64,000 nt of DNA from Apoderus coryli (taxonomy: Eukaryota > Arthropoda > Insecta > Coleoptera > Attelabidae). The stretch lies in the NCBI GenBank assembly GCA_911728435.2, contig OU452208.1, positions 1,674,001-1,738,000 on the forward strand, given 5' to 3'. The position numbers and the translations under genes were made by a program. The notes beneath the pieces are model-generated. The model was not told where the DNA came from, ran no database searches, and saw only the letters and a list, made by a program, of their open reading frames with translations. Shown here in pieces: positions 1 through 10,800 of this stretch; positions within the stretch are counted from its first letter, which is position 1, and each line of letters begins with the position of its first letter.

Positions 1-26
1 GTCTAAAATATCTTCACTCTCTACGT

Positions 27-337
27 TTATTTCTTCAGAGGTTTCCGTATTCTCTTTGAATTATTTTTCATCCCATCTAAAAAAAATTTCAAGTCCATGA
101 CTAACTTTTTGTGGAAAAGTTAGACATTGGAATATTAAAATATCAGTTATGAAAATACTGTTAAGCAGTTCATTACATAAACAATCCTTTTATTTAATTG
201 GTACTTACCACAGCTCTGCCGGGGCGCCCTATTAATATCGGATACCTTTATCCCAATCCAGGTATTTACTTTTGATAACTGGGTACGCATGGCGAATTCA
301 TCAGTCCCTTTTTTAATTAAATAAAATGTTGTAATAT
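27..337 (-). other. Candidate terminal two-exon coding fragment, unknown
   Basis: Read on the minus strand, 337-209 is an open segment bounded by a good acceptor (TATTTTCAG) and a strong donor (GTAAGT). A second acceptor at 78-77 opens a short segment to a TAA at 27 in matching phase, ending in a basic tail (SKRIRKPLKK). I recognise no domain. It could be the 3' end of a small gene or of a mobile element, or chance. Support is splice signals and phase only. Confidence 0.25.
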
Positions 338-517
338 CTGAAAATACAAAACGAATCAGTTCCATGTATTGGCTTCAGATATGCCATCTAAATATGCCCA
401 AACAGAAATAAAATTTGAATAAATAGGCCATTCTTACAGCGAGCGGTGTACAATTTTAATAGCAAAGTAAAAAACAAATGTCACCACAAATATGTTTTAT
501 ATTAACGCCTTTATAGA

Positions 518-552
518 GACACGTTTCGAGAGTATAATACACTCATCATTGG
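518..552 (-). ncRNA. Hammerhead-like motif, copy 1
   Basis: Minus strand shows AATGATGAG, a short self-complementary segment GAGT...ACTC, then CTCGAAACGTG. The TGATGAG...CGAAAC spacing resembles the core of a hammerhead ribozyme (CUGAnGA-stem II-GAAA). The first core base is A rather than C. Seven similar copies occur in the window, one beside a Penelope-like terminus. Cleavage activity is not implied. Confidence 0.4.
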
Positions 553-1112
553 CCTGCAGCAACCTAATGCTGGAAAACCTAACAATTAAACATTCACATT
601 TCAATGCAGAACCTGTACTGGGGAGCATTTCAGAGTTTAAATGGTAAAACGTAAGTATTTACAATACAAACATTGTAATGTCCTCGGACAGGGTTCTTGT
701 TAATTTTCCAGACTGAATAAAAGATATTATAATTAGGTGGATGAGACAGAAATGTACTTGAAGATTAATATTGAAATATAGAAAGAACAACAAATAAGTC
801 CACAAACAAAACCTTAAATTGCAAACGTATAAGAATCATAGAACGGCAGACTTCTTATCGCACTGAATACAAAATTTGTTTAAAAACATTGCAAATAATA
901 ATAAATTAAATTATTGGTGTGGAAATAAAATAAACTTCCTGAATTGGTTTTTTTAACTTTGTGTCATAAGGAAAATCTGCCTCATGATCATAATGAAACC
1001 TATAAAACGGTAGCAAGTGAGAACCCAAAAGTTCTATTTTAGTCATGATATCAATGATACTTGAACGTTCAAAATTATACGGTTTTCAAAATACCAAAGC
1101 TACCTTCTAAGG

Positions 1113-1152
1113 AGAAACTGTGTTCTTGGTAAGGACCAAGAACACAGTTTCT
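1113..1152. repeat. Perfect 18-bp inverted repeat, 4-nt loop
   Basis: AGAAACTGTGTTCTTGGT (1113-1130), loop AAGG, then its exact reverse complement (1135-1152). It lies about 100 bp beyond the 3' end of the minus-strand transposase-like ORF. It may be a terminator-like or terminal structure of that element, or a decayed MITE. Confidence 0.7.
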
Positions 1153-1367
1153 ACAAAAATAGCAAGCAAACATTTTATAAACTACTAAGTACTAGATGGA
1201 TAAAGCTAAATAATATGATTTCACTCTTACTTAGTTTTGAAACAACGTCGAAGACATTTTTTGCAACCATTGAACATTTAATAACTCATTTGTTGCTTTC
1301 AGTTGTTCCCTCAAATTATTTAGTCTCATTGGCTTTCGTGAATTTTCTTTCAGAATTTCCTCTGGGT

Positions 1368-2075
1368 TTAACATTTTAATTTTTTAATTAATCCTAGAAT
1401 GGGCCAAAACTGAATATTTGAACTATTAAACAACGGAATTCCGTCAATGTTAAAAGAAACTTCTATAAGATTTTCCAAATTTCCAATATATGTTTCCAAC
1501 AACCGATTTTTTATGTTCGATTCTAATCCCAAGTAACAAAATTCTCCATTATTTAAAACATTTACAACTCTATTTCTAGGAGTCTTTAATATTGTCCTAC
1601 TATCTAAGGGTAAGTTGGGGTGATGTTTAGATAAAAACTTTAGCATATCAGTAACAGCACATTTTGGAATGTTATGGTTTATAGTCCAGGGTATAACCCA
1701 AGATTTGAAATCAGTAAGAAAATCTGTATTTATTTCATTAAAGTCATTTATGGTATCCCTAACACCTGATATTATACTCAACTCATCTTCATCATAAATT
1801 GTATCTGTATCTACCTGATTAATTACATTTTTTTCTATTACACAATTGTTAGTATTATTAAAGCTGCTTCGAACAGTTTCTATATCATGTTGAGATTCCA
1901 AGCAAGAATTCGATCGAATTATCAAATTACAGACAGTATTATTATTATTTCTTACTTCAGCTAAAATATTATTTATGTCCTCCCGCACTCTTCGCTGCAA
2001 TTGTCTTCGACCGACCACATTTTTAACTTTTCTTCCACTACTGTTTGGTTGCATTCTTAAGTCTTTGCGGTGCAT
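1368..2075 (-). CDS. Transposase-like protein, N-terminal part (235 aa)
   Basis: An uninterrupted ORF that I relate, from remembered family patterns, to a multicopy transposase-domain family of insects and cnidarians. Features are a basic start with GRRQLQRRVREDINNI, an acidic linker, then a conserved block with WTINHNIPKCAVTDMLKFL, LPLDSRTILKTPR, YLGLESNIKNRL and NIDGIPLFNSSNIQFWPILG. The family normally continues for several hundred residues after WPILG; here the frame stops after KKLKC, so the catalytic part is missing. The start ATG lies inside the last exon of the DUF4806-type gene, overlapping it by 38 nt in another frame. Another 47-codon open frame begins at 1374 and runs to about 1232. 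A decayed fragment of the same family lies near 28.2 kb. The superfamily (perhaps EnSpm/CACTA-like) is my inference. Confidence 0.6.
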   Translation of the reverse strand: MHRKDLRMQPNSSGRKVKNVVGRRQLQRRVREDINNILAEVRNNNNTVCNLIIRSNSCLESQHDIETVRSSFNNTNNCVIEKNVINQVDTDTIYDEDELSIISGVRDTINDFNEINTDFLTDFKSWVIPWTINHNIPKCAVTDMLKFLSKHHPNLPLDSRTILKTPRNRVVNVLNNGEFCYLGLESNIKNRLLETYIGNLENLIEVSFNIDGIPLFNSSNIQFWPILGLIKKLKC

Positions 2076-3640
2076 GTTTTAACCAGACTTTTATTATGTT
2101 TTCTATGTCCTTTTGGGAACAGTCAGCGCAGTTTATTTTTATAGCTTCTGCAAAAGAGGGAAATTGAGAAATTTGTCAACATTCTCTAAATTAATGAATT
2201 CACTAGATATTTAAGAAGTAAAATTCTTGTTGATAAATGATTTAATTTAATTCATTTTATAATTTCAAATAAATTAAAAAAACGTACCAACAACTACGTC
2301 CTTAAGTAGACTATCGTTAAAAACTTTTTTGTTGAGACGTTTTCCATAAAAGCTGTAATGGCTGGCAATATCGTCACGAAGCAGTGTTTTTAACACGTTG
2401 TTAGTTTTATTCGTCAAATCTCTCCCTCCTATACTTGCTAAGTAACTAGCCTGAAAAAAGTAACCTATACCTCATGATAGCATATAAAGATTTAAATCTT
2501 ACCAATGCACTGAAATTGTCGTTGTTTTTTAAAAAATCTTCTAAGAGACAAATTTCTTCTTCGTTCGTGCACGGAAAGTTGATCGGTAAATTTTCAGGAA
2601 GGCTTCTCTTGGGTATTTTTTGATCCTTGCTTAAATTTTCCACAAGGCTTAATATTTGTTTATTTTGTTGTTTTATGTGAATGACTGTATCAAGCAATTT
2701 CTTTAAAATGTCTAATGTACAAAAAAAAAAAAATACATAAATAAAAACAACCTAGGTAGGTATCTAAAATTATACGCATTTTACCATTATCTTTTAATTG
2801 GTCGCTTCTCACATTTATGTTCTGGTTTTCACTAAAAAGTGAACATATGGTTTCAGAGTCGTCAACAGTATTGAATCGTAGTTTAGGTGTAGACCGCGGT
2901 GTAGACTGCAGTAAAACTTCCTTTACCTTTGCTAAAACAGTATAGCAAAAAATAAATTAATTCAATAACCTTATAGAGCATAAGTAGTTAGGTAGATATA
3001 TATTTTTTAATTATAAGTCGTAGATAATAATAATTGACATTAAGTATAGATACCTGTAGATTTAAAATGTAGCTAATTAAATTCTCCCTACCTTTTACTG
3101 GATCTAAATTGGGTCTTTTTATTTTGCTTATTGTGGGCGAACATTCTACTTCTTCATCTGATTCGTTCAAATATCTTGCGGGACGCACTATTCGCCTCTG
3201 CATCGGTTTATAAAAAAGTTCATCTTCGTTATCACTTGGAAGTTCTGATGCTGAATTATATTCAAGCGCTTTTATTTTTTCTTTAGCCTTCAAATAAGTA
3301 TCTAAAAACACAACAAGAAAAAAATTAAATTTAGTAGGTAGTTTACTATTTCAAAACCCGGAAAACTTAATTAAATTAGTACAACACAACAAGTATAGTA
3401 ATGAAAAATTATTACGAGTAGTAGTAATTGCTGGTACCTACCGCATTCAAAATAACATTTATTAATTTCATATGTCTTCCAATCATACGAAGGTGACAAC
3501 AATTCTTTGGCCGCCTTATCCAATTCCCATTGATGTTTATACGGCGGCCAAAAACATCTTGTTTTTTGTGGTGTTAACCATGTTTTACTTATGACGGCAA
3601 TGCTTTCGTCGATTTTAAATTGTACACCAATATAAGGAAT
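2038..3640 (-). CDS. DUF4806 domain protein, six exons
   Basis: Exons on the minus strand: 3640-3442, 3301-3092, 2931-2785, 2711-2503, 2450-2288, 2147-2038. All five introns are GT-AG and the phases agree. The first exon carries the family's usual start (VQFKIDESIAVISKTWL, then CFWPPYK and YDWKTYEI). The middle is acidic and low complexity (SDNEDELFYKPMQRR). The last three exons form the DUF4806 domain: LPINFPCTNEEEICLLEDFL, then YLASIGGRDLTNKTNNVLKT, YSFYGKRLNKKVF, and a final DIENIIKVWLKHAPQR. No in-frame ATG is seen before the first exon, so a short upstream exon or a lost start is likely. DUF4806 has no established function; members are multicopy in insects. Overlap with the downstream transposase ORF suggests both belong to one mobile unit. 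Confidence 0.75.
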
Positions 3641-4963
3641 TTAGCTTAAAAATTAAATCTTTAATTTTAATTAGTGGAGTAACCTTCAGATAACCTCTAC
3701 AATTTAGACGCGCAATTTCACTTCAGAGCTTTATCACCATTATTTAAAAGAAATGGAAAATACGTAGCACCTCCAACCATGTTATAATATTGTATTGCTC
3801 CAACCACCAAACCCGCAGTAAATAAAATACATTAAGTAAATATAAAATATAAAAACAAATGTAGGTATTCTCTATAAAAGAAACTTAACCACAAAATTTG
3901 CGAATAAACAAGAACAAAACAACGCATGCCGACGAAACGTAAAACTTTATCAACCAGTGTTGCCAGATCGAATTATAGCCTGATTTTCTAAAAAATTTTA
4001 ACAAATGTGGAGAGAACCATTGTCTTAAAGACAATGACAGAACTCTTGATAAAATACGATAATCTAAACTAAACGTAGCTCATTGGCAACAATGCGGACT
4101 ATAGAAAAGAAATGATAAATTTCAGCAATTTTGACTCAAATATTAGAGAAAGGTAATATAGTAGAATCGGTAATTCTAAATGTAGTAATAAATACTCGTT
4201 ATGATTATCATATCATAAATGGCGGATGTATGTGATGTGTGATTTTTATGACACAAAAATGACGTGAAAAACACGTTTTATTTAAACGCAAAAAATGCCG
4301 TCATGAATATCACGTGATTAATTACGTCACTTTTTGGTCTATGACGTCGACGACGAGTTACGACCTTAAAAGAACGTCATTTTCACGTTAGTGTGTTAAC
4401 TGGGTTATCATGTCATAGGCAAAACCAGGAGCAAATGTATGTTCATGCCAACGCAATTGTGACTCTTTGGATATACTTTGCCATCTTTTCTTATGTAAAA
4501 AATGTAATTAAATTTTGAATACCTATCTGTGCGTTAGTAAAAATTACTATGTATATAATTATGTATATAGGTAGGTAATATCAAAGATTAATGTCTTTGG
4601 TAATAGTGAAGACTATACCTCGGCAACACTGAGTATTAGTAAATGGTCAGCGTTGCCGGTTGTAACATAATAATTATTATTACAATTTTGCACTAAATCT
4701 GGTACTAAATTTGTACTGTAAGATGAATTTAATGAATCTGTACTAGGATTTTTTATATACTAAATTGGCCAACAATTGACCTTTTTTTCTTGGTGACGTA
4801 ACATAATATGTTGTAAAATCTGAGCAGCTATAACATTATAATATTATGTTTAAGCATGTTATCGGCAACAGTGGATACGGTAAGAAAATCATAACTATTT
4901 TTTCAAAACACAAAAAACAAAGTAGTAGTTGTCTTTATAAAGACAATGACCTCACCTATCTAT
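3641..4963. other. No gene seen; AT-rich, scattered short palindromes
   Basis: No supportable ORF. Short palindromes containing GTCTTTA/TAAAGAC and followed by AATGAC occur near 4020-4042 and 4929-4952. The stretch 4240-4390 is rich in TGACGT-type words. These may be parts of decayed MITEs; no boundaries could be set. Confidence 0.4.
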
Positions 4964-5403
4964 AGGGTTATTCTTTCGTAGTGATTGGTCTGAACAAGTG
5001 AATGTGATTAAACTCAATGTGATTATACTGAACTGAATATTTGGCGAAACCGAAAGATCATCTTTTTTATGATTGTCTTTCACTTAACCTCGAAAACAAC
5101 CAAATCTGCTCTGAAAACTGGAAAATTATTTCTTCCATGATATTATTATCCATGTTTTAAACTTTTACAATTTATTGGTTTGATTCGAAATCATATGCCA
5201 ATTATTATCTCTCAATACTTTTAGAGGTTGACTGTTAACTGAACGAACTAACCGGTACCTAGAGGTTGATCAGTAAGCGGCAACGGGGGTAGGAATTTTA
5301 ATCAGTTTGTTAGAAGTGACCGATGTCGAAACAATACGCACAATCGTGAATGAACTGACAATTTTCAGATTGTTCACTTAGTTCAGTACGAAAGAATAAC
5401 CCT
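4964..5403. mobile_element. MITE, about 440 bp, 17-bp TIRs
   Basis: The left end AGGGTTATTCTTTCGTA is exactly reverse-complemented at the right end (TACGAAAGAATAACCCT). Further similarity continues inward (TGA..GAAC..GTGAA). There is no coding content. The superfamily is not clear; flanking bases suggest a short A/T target duplication but do not settle it. Confidence 0.7.
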
Positions 5404-5519
5404 TACATTATTAATGTTTAGGTATATATTTTATTTTAATAACTTAAGACGCCGTGTTGTTTTATGCAATAATTTCTTAAAATAAGGAGCTCAAGAAATC
5501 TGCATTATTTAGGATAACG

Positions 5520-7250
5520 GACATGAATGAAATTTTTTATTGAATCCGTATTGAAACCAATCGCATCGTGGAAATTCTTATTCAGCAATTCTATATTAAA
5601 CGCAATTGAAATAAGCAGTTTTATGCCGCATAAAAACTAATTCAAACTGATAAAACCAAATTAAACATTTGATTTGGAATACCTTATTGAAACCAATAAA
5701 TTCCAATTAAAGAATTTCTTATTAATCCATATTGAAACCAATTCGTTCCATGGTAATTTTTATTCAGTACTTCCATATTAAACGCAATTGAAATAAGCAG
5801 TTTTATGCCGCAGAAAAGCTAATTCAAACTGATAAAACCAAATTAAACATTTGATTTAGAATACCTTATTGAAACCAATAAATTCCCAATAAAGAATTTC
5901 TTATTAATCCATATTGAAACCAATTCGTTCCATGGTAATTTTTATTCAGTACTTCCATATTAAACGCAATTGAAATAAGCAGTTTTATGCCGCATAAAAA
6001 CTAATTCAAACTGATAAAACCAAATTAAACATTTGATTTGGAATACCTTATTGAAACTAATAAATTCCAAATAAAGAATTTCTTATTAATCCATATTGAA
6101 ACCAATTCGTTCCATGGTAATTTTAATTTAGTACTTCCATATTAAACGCAATTGAAATAAGCAGTTTTATGCCGCATAAAAACTAATTCAAACTGATAAA
6201 ACCAAATTAAACATTTGATTTGGAATACCTTATTGAAACCAATAAATTCCAAATAAAGAATTTCTTATTAATCCATATTGAAACCAATTCGTTCCATGGT
6301 AATTTTTATTCAGTACTTCCATATTAAACGCAATTGAAATAAGCAGTTTTATGCCGCATAAAAACGAATTCAAACTGATAAAACCAAATTAAACATTTGA
6401 TTTGGAATACCTTATTGAAACCAATAAATTCCAAATAAAGAATTTCTTATTAATCCATATTGAAACCAATTCGTTCCATGGTAATTTTTATTCAGTACTT
6501 CCATATTAAACGCAATTGAAATAAGCAGTTTTATGCCGCATAAAAACTAATTCAAACTGATAAAACCAAATTAAACATTTGATTTGGAATACCTTATTGA
6601 AACCAATAAATTCCAAATAAAGAATTTCTTATTAATCCATATTGAAACCAATTCGTTCCATGGTAATTTTTATTCAGTACTTCCATATTAAACGCAATTG
6701 AAATAAGCAGTTTTATGCCGCATAAAAACTAATTCAAACTGATAAAACCAAATTAAACATTTGATTTGGAATACCTTATTGAAACTAATAAATTCCAAAT
6801 AAAGAATTTCTTATTAATCCATATTGAAACGAATTCGTTCCATGGTAATTTTTATTCAGTACTTCCATATTAAACGCAATTGAAATAAGCAGTTTTATGC
6901 CGCATAAAAACGAATTCAAACTGATAAAACCAAATTAAACATTTGATTTGGAATACCTTATTGAAACCAATAAATTCCAAATAAAGAATTTCTTATTAAT
7001 CCATATTGAAACCAATTCGTTCCATGGTAATTTTTATTCAGTACTTCCATATTAAACGCAATTGAAATAAGCAGTTTTATGCCGCATAAAAACTAATTCA
7101 AACTGATAAAACCAAATTAAACATTTGATTTGGAATGCCTTATTGAAACCAACAATTCCCAAATAAAGAATTTCTTATTAATCCATATTGAAACCAATTC
7201 GTTTTATGGTAATTTTTATTCAGTAATTCCATATTAAACACTATTCATTT
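5520..7250. repeat. 182-bp tandem repeat, about 10 units
   Basis: The anchor CCATGG recurs at 5748, 5930, 6112, 6294, 6476, 6658, 6840 and 7022, exactly 182 bp apart. Divergent units are centred at 5566 and 7204. Inner units differ at only a few positions while the outermost are degraded, as expected for unequal exchange. Each unit contains two related 19-bp sub-motifs (ATTGAAACCAATAAATTCC and ATTGAAACCAATTCGTTCC) 40 bp apart. The unit is AT-rich with no ORF. Confidence 0.95.
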
Positions 7251-7640
7251 TAACCTATTAAATCCGTATAAAACCCACTTTGTTTTGAATCTGTAATGCC
7301 ATATTAGATCTAATCATATTTAAAACTTATAGAGACCAATACAATTCCATTGATGTGTTTTATATGTATATCCAAATAAACCCAAACCATATTGAATCAT
7401 ATAAGATTACTATTAAAATAACATAGAGCTTGTCAAAGCCAGATTAAAACCTACATTCACTTATAGATACTTATAGATCCAGATCAAGTTTTAATATGAT
7501 TCTATACGGTATTTTCAACAGGGTCTGGTCAGTGTATCTTAAATAAATAAATAAAACCTATTTAGTATTCAAAATCTTAATATCAATAATTTCAAAATTG
7601 CATTGATGGTAATTGTATAATTATTACAAATATCATTAGG
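7251..7640. other. Intron upstream of the first Trpm exon in window
   Basis: AT-rich, with decaying similarity to the tandem repeat in its first part and no other feature. It ends in an acceptor (ATATCATTAG) at 7640. Confidence 0.5.
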
Positions 7641-7821
7641 TAAAGAAGAAAGTTACGATAATGGGTTAAAACTGTTTTTGGACCGTGACGAAATGGAACG
7701 ACTGTACGACTTCGAAGAGGATTGTGTTGAAGGCTATTTCGCTGAACAAGAGTCGAAATTACAACAGAGCACCGAGGAGAGAATTAAAGTTACTACTGAA
7801 CGTATAGAACATTTAACTCAG
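7641..7821 (+). CDS. Trpm: Trpm exon: post-TRP segment and start of coiled coil
   Basis: Acceptor ATATCATTAG at 7640; donor after CTCAG at 7821 (GTGATA). It encodes KEESYDNGLKLF, then DRDEMERLYDFEEDCVEGYF and a charged helix to IEHLTQ. As I read it, the T run just before 7681 looks one base short for the two halves to share a frame. I would suspect an assembly or reading indel before a real frameshift, since all downstream exons remain open. Confidence 0.8.
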
Positions 7822-10800
7822 GTGATACATTTGATCATTTTTTGTGACCAATTAATTGATGTTTTTATTATTTTACATTTTACAAAATGAAACAGAAAGT
7901 GGAAGACATTCACACTAAAGAAAATATGCAAACAACTGTTTTACAAAACCTGGAGGTGCGCTGTAGGAAATTTACTGAGCAATTGGCCGATATCACGACT
8001 GAAATTGATACATTCAAACAATTGATATCACAGAAGTACATAACGCCAATGGGGGGTACAACAGGTGGGACATCTGATTCTAGTGAACAATTTCGTGACA
8101 GAACAACTAGTGAGAAATCTGAAGGGCTGTCTGAAGATGATTCGGTAAGTATAGCATATTTAAAATGCCTTTATCTAATAGTATTCAATTTATGTAGGTA
8201 CTATCAAAACGTGGAAAAAAATTATTAATCTTATATTTTGTGGCATTTATGAAATTAAAAGTTGTATCCACATGACACTACGTCCATTTTATTCAATTTC
8301 ACTTTGATTTTTCAATTACCATGTAGCGCCGCTTTTTTAACCCTTTACTACGGACACCCAATTTGTCTTTGCCCGCATGTATATAAATATCCATTATAAA
8401 AGTAACTTGTTCTAGCATATCCATAATTTGGATATCGTACTTTTCCGGTTTTGAGGGAATGTACATCTTGAATTTGCACCTCCCCCGAAAACCCAGCAAC
8501 ATTTCGTCTAGACATGCTAAAAGCCCTACTGTGTATGATTCTTTAGCATTTCTTACAAAAATATCAAACCTGACGTTTCTTGTAGGTTCATCCATACTCC
8601 ATTTACGTATATTTTTCCACAGAAATAACTTTTGTTTTCTTATTTTTACATGTTCTGCTTTTACGCTAGTAGAATTATTAACTTTCACTCGAGCAACATT
8701 CAGATTGTCTGGTATATCGTCACTGTCACTTTGTTCTTGTTCACTTATTGTATCATGATCACTTTCGATATAAACGCTTGCATCGGCTTCGATATCACTG
8801 TTATCGCTGTCTGGCTCATTGTACCATTGCGTGACGATTTTCGCAAAGTTTTTATCCAAAAAGCTTACTGCTATTTTTGAAGAACTAGCCGTTTTGATTT
8901 TATTGTAATTCTCACGTAAACCTTGACCGGACTCCTCACCTGTTATAACTCGAAATAATTAACTTGCTCGAGGGCGTCACTGCAGTATGCTACAGAACAC
9001 TAAGGTTTAGGAAGGTACTCAAGGCGGCAGTGATGGAAAAAAATTTAGAAGGTTAAACAGGTACGCGGGAGTCTGGTAGCCTCCGTGTCAGTAGTTAAGG
9101 TTTTTAATTCTATAATTTAAATTTGTCGTTTAATTAGAAAATTTCAAATTTTAAATATATATTTATATTGCTCTAACTCCTTCATTATATTTTCACTATA
9201 CCTTACTTCTTTTTAATGTATTTTATAGGTAATCGGGCATTTGATTGCGCACCCTAGCCGACGAAAGACTGTAGTACGATCATTAACCGAAGTTAGACCG
9301 GATGCGTACATTTTCGATAATGGTCAGCATATAGAGTACAGATATGCCGATGATGATGAACAGGCTAGCGACAATAGAGACAGTAATATTACTTTAACAG
9401 GTAGTTATGCTATGTTGCATAGATTGTAATATACATGATTAAAATATCAAGATTTTTTAGGCAATTTAAGAATATATAGTGTTTTACTTTTGGTGAAAAA
9501 ATTAGATAAATTAGGTGTTTGCGTTGTTACGAAATTGTTACATACAAATACATCCATTGCTTTTGTACAGTGGTGGTGGTGTGCAACTGCTTCGCTCTAG
9601 ACTCGAATAACTCTCCATACACAAATGTATATTGTTTATTTATGTTAATAATGACCAGGGGCGTACGGTTCATATATGGCCAACTATTGTAAATATCTAT
9701 ATTTATTTTGTACTTTCTGAATAGGTATCTAAGATGTATAATATATGAACTAAAAATTACTATCGATGTATCAGCGTATCCATTCCAAGTTGCGCCTTCA
9801 AATCTGCATATAATTCGAAACGATCTTCTAATATCTAATTTATGTGGAGCTTCTAAGCTCTATATATATTCAAATATTTTTCGTCTCTAATAAAGGCCAG
9901 GGACGTGCATGTACGCCTAAAAGCACTTTCCTCTTAAAGAAGATGACAAAATGTTACATTTACTGCGAGTTCCTTATATGAATCTATACACGGTGAGGCA
10001 AAAAGATGTTAACATTAAATAGGTGTTTATTCACTTTAAATTACAAGGCAGGGATTTGGTTATTGGGTTTCAATTCGGCATACGTCACTCTCAATGCACT
10101 TATGGGAGTTGTCCATTGTACTTTGTAAGACCATCTGGGCCATTTCAGCAGGAATTTCAGATGACGTTAGTGATGCGGTGTTTCAAGTCGTCCAAGTTGC
10201 GAGGGTTGGTGGCGTAGACCCGATCCTTGACCATGCTCCACAACCAAAAATCGCATGGCGTTAGGTCGGGTGAATGTGGTGGTCATGGTAGAGGACCACT
10301 TCTACCAATATAGCGTTCACTTGGACCGTGTCGTTCAGGTAATTCCGAACCATCAAACTGTAATGGCCAGTGGCGCCGTCTTGCTGAAAGTACCCTCCCT
10401 GGAGAATGGCAAGTGGTGTGTTATCTTCCATGAATGTGTGGAGCATGGCAAGGTAATTCTCTCCCCTGATGGTTTTTTCTTCAAAAAGGGAGGGTATAAT
10501 CACTACAAATTTGCTCACGGCCCACCAAACGTTCACCTTGGGGGAATCCCGCGTGTGCTCTCGAACTTCCTTCGGGTGCTCGGTCGCCCAGATGCCACAG
10601 GTGTGCTTGTTCACATCACCTCAAATGTAGACTGTTGCTTTATTGTAAAACATAAACAGAATGTCAGGCTGGCTCTATGTGCATCATGTCCAAGAGAATT
10701 TGTGCACTACTCACACATGCTCGCTGGTCCGCGTTTGTGAGCTGCTGCAAATGGTATGACTTCATTCCTAAATCACGATGCCAAATTCTCATCAGTGACC

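Larger units (their letters stand above)
366..1231. other. Non-coding stretch with one ribozyme-like motif
   Basis: AT-rich sequence without a supportable gene. It contains a hammerhead-like motif at 518-552 and a strong hairpin at 1113-1152, both listed separately. Confidence 0.5.

Noticed and set aside
4240..4390. Cluster of TGACGT words as a regulatory module
   Set aside because: Suggestive of CRE-like sites but with no gene start nearby; could be a decayed repeat.
5520..7250. CRISPR or tRNA-cluster reading of the 182-bp array
   Set aside because: Units are contiguous with no unique spacers and no tRNA-like structure.
8459..8880. Plus-strand ORFs opposite the piggyBac relic
   Set aside because: No recognisable motifs; the minus strand carries the conserved transposase blocks.
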